Source of the DNA: an uncultured Christensenellaceae bacterium
Lineage (GTDB): Bacteria > Bacillota > Clostridia > Christensenellales > Borkfalkiaceae
Reading direction: 5' to 3'
Assembly: GCA_910587825.1 (NCBI GenBank)
Contig: CAJUNJ010000003.1
Span: 1-64,000 of the forward strand
Length of the DNA stretch: 64,000 bases
The notes beneath the pieces are model-generated. The model was not told where the DNA came from, made no database searches, and was given only the letters and a program-made list of their open reading frames with translations. Numbering within the stretch: position 1 is the first letter of the stretch; every line of letters begins with the position of its first letter. Below are positions 17,279 to 25,570 of the stretch, piece by piece. The translations under genes were made by a program, and so were the position numbers.

Positions 17279-18493
17279 ATGAAAATTACAGATGGCGGCA
17301 TATGCGCGGCAAAGGGCTTTAAAGCCAACGGCATACACTGCGGTATAAGGAAATCGCGCACCAAGCGCGACCTTGCCTTGATTTACAGTGAAAAGGTGTG
17401 CAACGCCGCGGCGGTATATACGAATAACCTCGTCAAGGGCGCTCCCCTTACGGTTACGAAGGCTAATATTTCCGACGGCAAGGCGCAGGCGGTAATATGC
17501 AACAGCGGAAACGCAAATACCTGCAATGCCGGCGGTGAACTGATTGCCGAAAAGACCTGCCGTTTGGTTGCCGAAAAACTCGGTATTTCCGATAAAGACG
17601 TCATTGTAGCATCGACGGGTGTAATAGGTCAACCGCTTTCGATTGACCCGATAGCTGCGGGCATACCCGCGCTTGCCGACGGGCTTTCGTATGACGGCTG
17701 TTGTTACGCCGCGGAAGCCATTATGACGACGGATACCTCCGTAAAGCAGATTGCCGTGGAGTTTACCGCAGGCGGTAAAGTATGCCGTATGGGCGGTATT
17801 GCAAAGGGAAGCGGGATGATTCATCCCGACCTTGCAACTATGCTTGTGTTCATTACAACAGACTGTGCAATATCTTCGGCTATGCTTCAAAAGGCGCTTA
17901 AAAGCGACGTTAAAGAGACTTTCAATATGCTTAGCATAGACGGCGATACTTCTACAAACGATATGGTTGCGGTAATGGCAAACGGTATGGCGGGCAACAC
18001 AATAATCGACGGCGACGGCGACGACTTTAATGAATTTATGAAGGCGCTTAACACCGTCAACGTTGCGCTTTGCAGAATGATTGCGGGTGACGGCGAGGGG
18101 GCGACGAAACTTCTCGAATGCAAGGTATGCGGCGCAAAAACCTTGACCGACGCGAAAAAGACGGCAAAAAGCGTAGTTTGTTCAAGCCTGTTAAAGGCGG
18201 CTATGTTCGGCGCGGACGCCAACTGGGGCAGGGTGCTGTGCGCGATAGGTTATTCGGGCGCGGACGCCGACGTCGAAAAGATAGACGTTGCCTTTATTTC
18301 GAAAGCGGGCAAGGTAGAGGTCTGCAAAAACGGCAGAGGCATAGATTTTTCGGAAGAGCTTGCAAAGCGCGTTTTGACCGAAGACGAAATAGAAATAGCC
18401 GTAAATCTCAACGACGGAGAGTTTTGCGCTTCGGCGTGGGGTTGTGATTTGACTTACGACTATGTTAAAATAAACGGGGACTACCGTACTTAA
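17279..18493 (+). CDS. argJ: Bifunctional ornithine acetyltransferase / N-acetylglutamate synthase
   Basis: ArgJ moves the acetyl group from N-acetylornithine to glutamate, so the pathway recycles acetate; some forms also use acetyl-CoA. The 404-residue precursor is cut by itself into two chains at the Ala-Thr bond in HPDLATMLVF, where Thr becomes the nucleophile. KGSGMIHPDLATML and NWGRVLCAIGYSGAD are typical of the family. The start has a TAGGAGAA site. Whether this copy is mono- or bifunctional cannot be decided from sequence; no argA or argE is present in the cluster, which favours the recycling route. Confidence 0.94.
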   Translation: MKITDGGICAAKGFKANGIHCGIRKSRTKRDLALIYSEKVCNAAAVYTNNLVKGAPLTVTKANISDGKAQAVICNSGNANTCNAGGELIAEKTCRLVAEKLGISDKDVIVASTGVIGQPLSIDPIAAGIPALADGLSYDGCCYAAEAIMTTDTSVKQIAVEFTAGGKVCRMGGIAKGSGMIHPDLATMLVFITTDCAISSAMLQKALKSDVKETFNMLSIDGDTSTNDMVAVMANGMAGNTIIDGDGDDFNEFMKALNTVNVALCRMIAGDGEGATKLLECKVCGAKTLTDAKKTAKSVVCSSLLKAAMFGADANWGRVLCAIGYSGADADVEKIDVAFISKAGKVEVCKNGRGIDFSEELAKRVLTEDEIEIAVNLNDGEFCASAWGCDLTYDYVKINGDYRT

Positions 18494-18551
18494 TCCACCG
18501 TATATAAGCTAAGCAATACCGTGTCGGGTTTGCAAATTTAAGGTTGAAAAT

Positions 18552-19424
18552 ATGGATAATAATTTTTCAAACGCACAGCGTGCGGAAGTTCTTACACAGG
18601 CATTGCCGTACATAAGGCGTTACAACGGAAAGGTAATAGTCGTAAAATACGGCGGAAACGCTATGGTAAACGACGGACTCAAACAGCAGGTTATGGAAGA
18701 CATTGTTCTTCTGTGGCTTACGGGCGTAAAGGTCGTACTTGTACACGGCGGTGGGCCTGAAATTTCTGATATGATGAACAGGTTAGGCAAAAAGTCGCAG
18801 TTTATCGACGGGTTGCGCGTAACCGACAGAGAGACGGTCGACATTGCCCAGATGGTGCTTTCGGGCAAGATAAATAAGACGCTTGTAAACCTTTTGCAAA
18901 TAAAGGGCGGTAAGGCGATGGGTATTTCGGGAATTGACGGCAAGCTTATCGAAGCCGACGTTAAGGACGAAAAGCTCGGCTTTGTCGGCGATATACGCAA
19001 CATCAATATCGCCCCCGTAAACGACTTGCTTGAAAAGGGATATATCCCCGTAATTTCTACCGTCGGTTGCGACGGCGAAGGCAATATTTTCAATATAAAC
19101 GGCGACACCGCCGCGGCTTATATAGCGGGTGCGCTCGGCGCGGAAAGACTTATTATGATGACCGACATTGCGGGCATTTTAAAGGATAAGGACGACCCCG
19201 ATACGCTTATACCCGCCGTCACCGTAAAACAGGCGAAGGAACTTTTCGCCAGTGGCGTTATTTCGGGCGGTATGATTCCCAAGGTTGAATGTTGTATGAC
19301 CGCGATAGACCGTGGCGTAAAAAACGTTATTATTATGGACGGAAGAATTCCCCATTCCATACTTATGGAACTTCTTACAGACGAAGGCGCGGGAACGATG
19401 GTCACGGGGTACGGCAATGAGTGA
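18552..19424 (+). CDS. argB: Acetylglutamate kinase
   Basis: The enzyme phosphorylates N-acetylglutamate with ATP and is often the feedback-controlled step. The 290-residue protein shows VVKYGGNAM and VLVHGGGPEIS for the phosphate-binding loops, and NINGDTAAAYIAGAL and GGMIPKVE further on, as in the amino-acid kinase family. The N-terminus (FSNAQRAEVLTQALPYI) has the extra helix seen in arginine-inhibited hexameric forms, so feedback inhibition by arginine is plausible. The 58-base gap to argJ is the largest inside the 3' part of the operon, and the 3' end overlaps argD by eight bases. Confidence 0.95.
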   Translation: MDNNFSNAQRAEVLTQALPYIRRYNGKVIVVKYGGNAMVNDGLKQQVMEDIVLLWLTGVKVVLVHGGGPEISDMMNRLGKKSQFIDGLRVTDRETVDIAQMVLSGKINKTLVNLLQIKGGKAMGISGIDGKLIEADVKDEKLGFVGDIRNINIAPVNDLLEKGYIPVISTVGCDGEGNIFNINGDTAAAYIAGALGAERLIMMTDIAGILKDKDDPDTLIPAVTVKQAKELFASGVISGGMIPKVECCMTAIDRGVKNVIIMDGRIPHSILMELLTDEGAGTMVTGYGNE

Positions 19425-20583
19425 TTTACAGGACAGGGATAAAAATTACGTCGCGGGTACATATTCGCGCTTTCCCGTTGAAATAGTAAAGGGTAAAGGC
19501 TCGCTTTTGTACGACGGCGACGGCAGTCAATATATAGATATGGGTACGGGCATCGCCGTAAACACATTCGGCGCTTGCGACGGTATATGGGCGGAAGCGG
19601 TAAAAGCACAGCTTGACCGCGTTCAGCACGTGTCCAATATATTCTATTCGTATCCGTGCGTAGAGCTTGCCGAACTTCTGTGCAAAGCCACGGGTATGAG
19701 AAAGGTGTTTTTCGGCAATTCGGGTGCGGAAGCAAACGAATGCGCCATAAAAGTTGCCCGCAAATACGCCGCGGAAAGACACGGCGTTGACTGTTACAAT
19801 ATTATAACCCTTAAAAACAGCTTCCACGGCAGGACTATTACAACGCTTGCCGCGACGGGGCAGGACGTATTCCATAAAAACTTTCAACCCCTTACGCCCG
19901 GGTTCGCCTATGCTGACGCAAACGACTTGCAGTCGGTCAAAGACCTTGCTTCGAAGTTTAAGACGGCGGCGGTTATGATTGAGTGCGTGCAGGGCGAAGG
20001 CGGGGTGCTTCCGCTTGAAGAAAGTTTTGTAAAGGGACTTTATAATTTCTGCGTTGAAAAGGATATACTTTTAATCGTCGACGAGGTGCAGACGGGTAAC
20101 GGCAGGACGGGCAAACTGTACGCCTATATGAATTACGGCATACAGCCCGACCTTGTGACTACCGCAAAGGGGCTTGGCGGCGGCTTGCCGATAGGCGCCT
20201 GTATTTTCGGCGGAAAGGTAAAGGACGTTCTCTCTTACGGCGACCACGGTTCGACGTTCGGCGGAAATCCGATAGCCGCCGCCGGCGCGGTCAGTATTAT
20301 CAAAAGATTGGATGAAAGCGTCTTGGACGGCGTAATAAAGCGCAGCAATTATATTTTTGAAAATCTTTCAGGCGCGGACGGCATAGTGTCGGTAAACGGT
20401 ATGGGGCTTATGATAGGAATACAGACCGAAAAGCCGGCAAAACAGGTTGTGACGGAATGTATCGGACGGGGCGTATTGTGTCTTACCGCAAAGGACAGGG
20501 TAAGGCTTTTGCCCGCTTTGAATATCCCCTTTAATCTGCTTGAAAAGGCTATTGAAATTATAAAACAGGTGTGCGCACGGTAA
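19417..20583 (+). CDS. argD: Acetylornithine aminotransferase
   Basis: This PLP-dependent class III aminotransferase converts N-acetylglutamate semialdehyde to N-acetylornithine with glutamate. The 388-residue protein has FFGNSGAEANECAIK (phosphate site), SFHGRT, LIVDEVQTGNGRTGK (Asp contacting the PLP ring) and TTAKGLGGGLPIGA, whose Lys forms the Schiff base. Length fits ArgD rather than the longer ornithine aminotransferases. Position between argB and argF settles the role. Confidence 0.95.
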   Translation: MSDLQDRDKNYVAGTYSRFPVEIVKGKGSLLYDGDGSQYIDMGTGIAVNTFGACDGIWAEAVKAQLDRVQHVSNIFYSYPCVELAELLCKATGMRKVFFGNSGAEANECAIKVARKYAAERHGVDCYNIITLKNSFHGRTITTLAATGQDVFHKNFQPLTPGFAYADANDLQSVKDLASKFKTAAVMIECVQGEGGVLPLEESFVKGLYNFCVEKDILLIVDEVQTGNGRTGKLYAYMNYGIQPDLVTTAKGLGGGLPIGACIFGGKVKDVLSYGDHGSTFGGNPIAAAGAVSIIKRLDESVLDGVIKRSNYIFENLSGADGIVSVNGMGLMIGIQTEKPAKQVVTECIGRGVLCLTAKDRVRLLPALNIPFNLLEKAIEIIKQVCAR

Positions 20584-20593
20584 AGGAGCGGTT

Positions 20594-21592
20594 ATGAATA
20601 TTAAAGGAAAAAGTTTTTTAAAACTTCTTGATTTTACTTCGGAAGAGATTGAAGGGCTTGTAGATCTTGCAATAGAATTTAAAAAAAAGAAATATGCGGG
20701 AACGCCGCACAGACTGTGCGAGGGTAAAAACATTGCGCTTGTCTTTGAAAAGACGAGTACCCGCACGCGCTGCGCGTTCGAAGTAGCCGCGGCGGATTTG
20801 GGTATGCACGCCGTATATCTCGACCCTACGGGTTCGCAGATAGGCAAAAAGGAAAGTATAGAGGATACCGCCCGCGTTCTCGGCAGAATGTTCGACGGCA
20901 TAGAATACCGTGGTTACGGGCAGGAAATCGCGGAAGAGCTTGCAAAGTACGCAGGCGTGCCCGTCTGGAACGGGCTTACAAACGAATTTCATCCCACGCA
21001 GATACTTGCCGATTTTATGACCGTAAAGGAAAAGTTCGGCAGTTTAAAGGGCAGAAAGCTTGTGTATATAGGTGACGCACGTTACAATATGGGCAATTCG
21101 CTTATGGTCGGTTGCGCTAAGACGGGTATGCGCTTCGTCGCGTGTACAGATGCAAAGTATTTCCCCGACGCACAGCTTATAGATGAGTGCCGTAAAATCG
21201 CTTCCGCGACGGGCGCGACGTTGGAATTTACAACCGATCCCGAAAAGGCGGTAGACGGTGCGGACGTTATTTATACCGACGTCTGGGTGTCTATGGGCGA
21301 ACCCGCGGAGGTGTGGGCGGAAAGAATAAAAGACCTTACGCCTTACCGCGTCACGTCTGAAATTATGGCAAAGGCCGGAAAAAACTGCAAATTTATGCAC
21401 TGCTTGCCGGCATTCCACGATTTAAAGACGACAGTGGGAAGGGATATTTACGAAAAGTTCGGCATTGACGCAATGGAAGTGACGGACGAGGTTTTCGAAA
21501 GCCCCGCATCTATCGTGTTTGACGAGGCGGAAAACAGAATGCACACTATAAAAGCCGTAATGGCGGCAACTCTTGGCGGTATAGATTTTTAA
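20594..21592 (+). CDS. argF: Ornithine carbamoyltransferase
   Basis: The enzyme makes citrulline from ornithine and carbamoyl phosphate and feeds argG. The 332-residue protein has EKTSTRTRCAFE (carbamoyl phosphate site), NGLTNEFHPTQILAD, GDARYNMGNS, DVWVSMG (ornithine-binding SMG loop) and MHCLPAFHD, where the Cys is the catalytic residue. A GGAGCGG site precedes the start. It is the last gene before a strong terminator. No carbamoyl phosphate synthase gene is in the window. Confidence 0.95.
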   Translation: MNIKGKSFLKLLDFTSEEIEGLVDLAIEFKKKKYAGTPHRLCEGKNIALVFEKTSTRTRCAFEVAAADLGMHAVYLDPTGSQIGKKESIEDTARVLGRMFDGIEYRGYGQEIAEELAKYAGVPVWNGLTNEFHPTQILADFMTVKEKFGSLKGRKLVYIGDARYNMGNSLMVGCAKTGMRFVACTDAKYFPDAQLIDECRKIASATGATLEFTTDPEKAVDGADVIYTDVWVSMGEPAEVWAERIKDLTPYRVTSEIMAKAGKNCKFMHCLPAFHDLKTTVGRDIYEKFGIDAMEVTDEVFESPASIVFDEAENRMHTIKAVMAATLGGIDF

Positions 21593-21606
21593 AAACTGAT
21601 AATTTT

Positions 21607-21650
21607 ACACTGCCGACGGGTTTTATTACCCGTCGGCAGTGTTATTTTTT
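21607..21650 (+). terminator. Rho-independent terminator of the arginine operon
   Basis: A perfect 14-base stem (21607-21620 with 21629-21642) is followed by TATTTTTT. Confidence 0.9.
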
Positions 21651-21678
21651 AACAAAATAAATTAAAGTAAAAAGTAAG

Positions 21679-21707
21679 TTGACATACACGCTGAGCGATA
21701 ATATAAT
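21679..21707 (+). promoter_or_regulatory. Consensus sigma-A promoter of the regulator-pot operon
   Basis: TTGACA (21679-21684) and TATAAT (21702-21707) are 17 bases apart. The predicted RNA start near 21714 is just upstream of a 17-base inverted repeat. Confidence 0.9.
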
Positions 21708-21721
21708 TTCATTGTTTTTGG

Positions 21722-21777
21722 GTTTACTTTTATTAAACTTTTAGTTTATAATTCCTAACCGTTTAATAAAAGTAAAC
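21722..21777. promoter_or_regulatory. Perfect 17-base inverted repeat, probable operator or leader hairpin
   Basis: GTTTACTTTTATTAAAC (21722-21738) is repeated as its exact complement at 21761-21777 around a 22-base loop. Each arm itself starts with GTTTA and ends with TAAAC. It lies directly after the predicted transcription start and before the XRE-cupin regulator gene, so it may be the autoregulation site of that protein, or an RNA hairpin in the leader. Confidence 0.65.
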
Positions 21778-21818
21778 TTAACGTTTAGCATATTTTCTGT
21801 TGTAAAAGCGGAGGCTTT

Positions 21819-22352
21819 ATGGAGATTGGCAACAAGATAAAAAGGCTGAGGTTGCAGTTGAATTTATCGCAGGCGGAGCTTGCGGACAGGTGCGAACTGA
21901 CGAAGGGCTATATATCACAGCTTGAAAACGATTTGACTTCGCCGTCCATTTCGACTTTGTGCGACATACTTTCGGCGTTGGGTACCGACCTTTCGGAATT
22001 TTTCAAGCGTGAAGACGACCATAGAATTGTCTTTTCCGACGATGATTTTATCGAAAAGCACGAAAACGGTATGCTTTTGAAATGGATAATTCCCAATGCG
22101 CAGAAGAACGAAATGGAACCCGTGCTTGTAGAACTTTTATCGGGCGCGTCCACTTCGGTGGATTTCCCGCACGAAGGCGAGGAGTTCGGGTACGTATTGG
22201 AGGGTAAAATCTGCATCGAACTCGGCAAAAACAAGTACGTCTGTAAAAAGGGCGAAACCTTTTATTACACCGCGGACAAGTCGCACAGCATAGTCAACAA
22301 CGGGAAGAGCGGGGCTAAGTTTTTGTGGATATCCACACCGCCCAACTTTTAA
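21819..22352 (+). CDS. XRE-family regulator with cupin domain, likely polyamine-responsive
   Basis: Residues 7-60 form a helix-turn-helix of the XRE type (LRLQLNLSQAELADRCELTK, then YISQLENDLTSPSISTL). Residues 105-175 are a cupin beta-barrel (EGEEFGYVLEGKICIELG and the DKSHSIVNN turn). This layout and size (177 residues) match PuuR-type regulators, which sense a small ligand through the cupin. The gene stands directly before potABCD, so polyamine-dependent control of uptake is the best guess. The inverted repeat at 21722-21777 could be its operator. A GCGGAGG site precedes the start. Confidence 0.85.
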   Translation: MEIGNKIKRLRLQLNLSQAELADRCELTKGYISQLENDLTSPSISTLCDILSALGTDLSEFFKREDDHRIVFSDDDFIEKHENGMLLKWIIPNAQKNEMEPVLVELLSGASTSVDFPHEGEEFGYVLEGKICIELGKNKYVCKKGETFYYTADKSHSIVNNGKSGAKFLWISTPPNF

Positions 22353-22471
22353 AACCCCGTCTAAGCGTCGCAATACTGCGTCAAGCTTATGTTTGCGCCA
22401 AGTCACAGCAAATCAAATTTTTCGTGATATATGGGCGCTGCCCCTTTTAAGATTAAATGGAGAAAATAAAA

Positions 22472-23983
22472 ATGAGCAAAAGCCAAAACATTATCGAATT
22501 AATTGACGTTAAAAAAGTATTCGACGACGAAACAGTCGCAGTCGACAGCTTTAATCTCGAAGTAGGGAAAGGTGAGTTCGTAACCTTTCTCGGCCCGTCG
22601 GGTTGCGGAAAAACAACGACTTTAAGAATGATTGCGGGGTTCGAACTGCCTACGTCGGGTAAAATTCTTTTAAACGGAGAGGATATAAGCAATCTTCCCC
22701 CCAACAAACGCCCCGTAAACACTGTATTCCAGAAATACGCGCTTTTTCCCCATTTAAACGTATATGAAAATATAGCGTTCGGTCTTCGGCTTAAAAAAGT
22801 CGAAAATACTTACGTAAACAAAAACGGCGAAAGTTATAAAAAATTACAAAAACTTTCCAAAGCCGACATAGACAAAAAAGTAAAAAAGGCGCTTGAAATA
22901 GTCGACCTTGAAGGCTTTGAAAAGCGCGGCGTAGCCACGCTTTCGGGCGGACAGCAGCAGCGTATTGCCATTGCGCGCGCCATAGTAAACCAGCCCGAAA
23001 TACTTCTTTTGGACGAGCCTTTGGGCGCGCTTGACCTTAAAATGCGCAAGGAGATGCAGATAGAGCTTAAAAAGATGCACAAGCGCCTCGGCATAACCTT
23101 TATCTACGTCACGCACGACCAGGAAGAGGCGCTTACTATGTCGGACAAAATAGTAGTAATTAACGACGGCGAAATACAGCAGATAGGCACGCCCGACCAG
23201 ATTTATAACGAACCCGTCAACACCTTCGTTGCGGACTTTATTGGCGAAAGCAACATATTCAACGGCGCGGTAGTGGGAAAACTTAAAGTCAAATTCTGCG
23301 GGGCGACTTTCGACTGCCTCGACGATTACGAGATTAACCAGCTTGTCGACGTCGTCGTCCGTCCCGAGGATATTAAAATCTGCAGACCGGGGGAAGGACA
23401 GCTTAAAGGCACGGTCATATCTTCGGTGTTTAAGGGCGTGCATTACGAAATAACCGTCGAGCGCGGCAAGTTTGAAATTATAATACAAAGCACTTCTACG
23501 GCGCCAGTCGGCAGTACGATAGGTATGCGCATAGAACCCGACGGCATACACCTTATGAACAAGGTTTACACGGTAAACCGCTACGACGGGGTTATAACCA
23601 AAAACAACAAAGTTCAGTTCGGCGACGGCGAATTCGATTGCGACGTAACCCGCCTTTACGAAGGGTCTTCGTTGGACGAAGAGGGGTACCTCATTACCTC
23701 CGCTGGTGAGAAGATTGACCTTGCGGGCGTTGAAGTAAACGTCGAAGTAGACACGCACGACATAACGATGACCGACGACCTTGCCGCGGGCGGGGCGCAG
23801 GGCAATATCATTTCAATGATATATAAGGGCGACCATTACCGCTATATTGTCAGAACCGAGGAAAACGAAGAGGACTACGTTTTCTCTTCGCCCGATATGT
23901 GGAACACGGGCGACCTTGTAGGTATTATCATACCCAAAGACAAAATTAAGCTCAGCTTAAAACAGGTCGGAGAGAGTGACTGA
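22472..23983 (+). CDS. potA: Spermidine/putrescine ABC transporter, ATP-binding protein
   Basis: The start at 22472 (MSKSQNII) has TGGAGA eight bases upstream, so the ATG at 22457 was not used; 503 residues result. Walker A is LGPSGCGKTT, the Q-loop FQKYALFPH, the signature LSGGQQQRIAIARA, Walker B ILLLDEP, and the switch His is in VTHDQEEA. Between Q-loop and signature there is an insert of about 25 residues (VNKNGESYKKLQKLSK). PotA is usually about 350-380 residues. The extra 130 or so at the C-terminus look like a second TOBE-type regulatory barrel. It powers import of polyamines with potBCD. Confidence 0.92.
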   Translation: MSKSQNIIELIDVKKVFDDETVAVDSFNLEVGKGEFVTFLGPSGCGKTTTLRMIAGFELPTSGKILLNGEDISNLPPNKRPVNTVFQKYALFPHLNVYENIAFGLRLKKVENTYVNKNGESYKKLQKLSKADIDKKVKKALEIVDLEGFEKRGVATLSGGQQQRIAIARAIVNQPEILLLDEPLGALDLKMRKEMQIELKKMHKRLGITFIYVTHDQEEALTMSDKIVVINDGEIQQIGTPDQIYNEPVNTFVADFIGESNIFNGAVVGKLKVKFCGATFDCLDDYEINQLVDVVVRPEDIKICRPGEGQLKGTVISSVFKGVHYEITVERGKFEIIIQSTSTAPVGSTIGMRIEPDGIHLMNKVYTVNRYDGVITKNNKVQFGDGEFDCDVTRLYEGSSLDEEGYLITSAGEKIDLAGVEVNVEVDTHDITMTDDLAAGGAQGNIISMIYKGDHYRYIVRTEENEEDYVFSSPDMWNTGDLVGIIIPKDKIKLSLKQVGESD

Positions 23984-23984
23984 T

Positions 23985-24779
23985 ATGAAATTGCGCTTTA
24001 ACAGAAGTCAGCTGTGTATTCCGTATGCGGTGTTTTTGACTGCGTTCGTAATAGCTCCGCTGTTCGTAATAGTGTACTACGCATTTACGGACGGGCAGGG
24101 ACAGTTCACTTTTTCAAACTTTATAAACTTTTTTACAAGCACAAACACGTTGGGTACGCTTTTGTACAGCTTTGCGCTTGCGGTTGTAACCACGCTTGTC
24201 TGTCTTGTAATTGCCTACCCTACGGCTTACATTCTGGCGAGAAGTCCGCTTAAAAAGAAGCACGTACTTTTAATGCTGTTTATTATGCCTATGTGGATAA
24301 ACTTCACGCTCAGGATAACGGCTTTAAAGGAGATACTTTCCGCGATAGAGGGCAATATCTCGGCTTACCCGTTCTTAAATTCGGTAATAGGTATGGCTTA
24401 CGACTTTTTGCCGTTTATGATTTTACCGCTGTACACGTCGCTTCAAAAACTCGATAAAAGCCTGCTTGAAGCGGCTTCCGATTTGGGTGCGGACAAGCTT
24501 ACAGTCTTTTTAAGGGTTACGCTGCCGCTGTCCGTACCCGGCATAATTTCGGGTATGACGATGGTTCTTCTGCCGTCGATGACCAATTACGTCGTTCTGG
24601 ATATGCTTTATAACAGCACATACATAATGGGCAGTCTTATAGGCAGTTATTTCAGTGCATACGACTGGAATAACGGTTCGCTTATCTCTCTCGTTCTGCT
24701 TGTAATAATACTTATCGTAACGCTTGTTACCGACAGATTCAGCGACAAAGATTCCAACGCAAGGGGGGCGGTTTTATGA
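23985..24779 (+). CDS. potB: Spermidine/putrescine ABC transporter permease
   Basis: The ATG at 23985 (MKLRFNRSQ) is preferred; an in-frame GTG at 23976 inside the end of potA is the alternative. The product of 264 residues has about six membrane helices, and EAASDLGADKLTVFLRVTLPLSVPGI is the EAA loop that docks on PotA. Order and size fit PotB. The four-base overlap with potC points to translational coupling. Confidence 0.92.
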   Translation: MKLRFNRSQLCIPYAVFLTAFVIAPLFVIVYYAFTDGQGQFTFSNFINFFTSTNTLGTLLYSFALAVVTTLVCLVIAYPTAYILARSPLKKKHVLLMLFIMPMWINFTLRITALKEILSAIEGNISAYPFLNSVIGMAYDFLPFMILPLYTSLQKLDKSLLEAASDLGADKLTVFLRVTLPLSVPGIISGMTMVLLPSMTNYVVLDMLYNSTYIMGSLIGSYFSAYDWNNGSLISLVLLVIILIVTLVTDRFSDKDSNARGAVL

Positions 24780-25570
24780 AAAAAGCTTTGCATATATGCT
24801 GGCTTGCGGCGGTGCTTGCCTTTATCTATATCCCCGTTCTTGTGCTTGCGGTATACAGTTTTACCGACGCTTCTATGGTCGGCGCGGGTATGGGCGGGTT
24901 TACGTTTAAAAACTACGTCAACCTGTTCGCCAACGAAGAACTGCGCAATATGATTTTGGGTACGGTGGCGCTTGCGTTCGTGACGGCGACAATATCCACC
25001 GTGCTTGCGACATTCGGGGCGATAGGCGCGTTTTATTCTAAAAAGCTTCCCAAAACGCTTTTGAATACGGCAAACCGTATACCCGTCGTCAATGCGGATA
25101 TAGTAACTGGTTTTTCAATATGTATACTGCTTATAATAATTCTCCGTGTAGATAAGGACACTTTTATACCGCTCGGCATAGGTCACGTCGTTCTTACTGC
25201 GCCGTTCGTCTATCTTTCCATACTTCCCAAGTTGAAGCAGATGGACAACAGCCTGTACGAAGCCGCGCTTGATTTGGGCGCAACTCCCGCGCAGGCGCTG
25301 TTTAAAGTAGTCATACCTCAGCTTATACCGGGCATACTTTCGGGCTTTATGCTTGCGGTAACGCTTTCCCTTGACGACTATTTCGTAACAACTTATACCA
25401 AACCTTCTACGTTCGATACAATAAGCACTTACGTCGTCAACGCCACTAAGGGCAGTCAGACCGAAGTCAAGACGGCGCTGTGGGCGCTTTCCACCCTGAT
25501 ATTCTTAATCGTCATTGCAGCCGTCGTAATTATGAACGTTCTCGGCAGAAGAAAGGAGAAGAGCAAATGA
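24776..25570 (+). CDS. potC: Spermidine/putrescine ABC transporter permease
   Basis: This 264-residue inner-membrane protein has six predicted helices and the EAA loop EAALDLGATPAQALFKVVIP. It pairs with PotB to form the channel. A G-rich site (GGGGGGCGG) lies before the start. The last four bases overlap the start of potD. Confidence 0.92.
   Translation: MKKALHICWLAAVLAFIYIPVLVLAVYSFTDASMVGAGMGGFTFKNYVNLFANEELRNMILGTVALAFVTATISTVLATFGAIGAFYSKKLPKTLLNTANRIPVVNADIVTGFSICILLIIILRVDKDTFIPLGIGHVVLTAPFVYLSILPKLKQMDNSLYEAALDLGATPAQALFKVVIPQLIPGILSGFMLAVTLSLDDYFVTTYTKPSTFDTISTYVVNATKGSQTEVKTALWALSTLIFLIVIAAVVIMNVLGRRKEKSK

Noticed and set aside
22353..22471. Possible riboswitch between the regulator gene and potA
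   Set aside because: No recognisable aptamer, promoter or terminator; the two genes are more likely on one transcript.
22844..23758. A 304-codon minus-strand frame inside potA
   Set aside because: Antisense shadow of a well-supported ATPase; no promoter, no ribosome binding site.
23976..23984. GTG at 23976 as the start of potB
   Set aside because: Only three bases from the nearest GGAG; the ATG at 23985 is a better-spaced start, though not beyond doubt.
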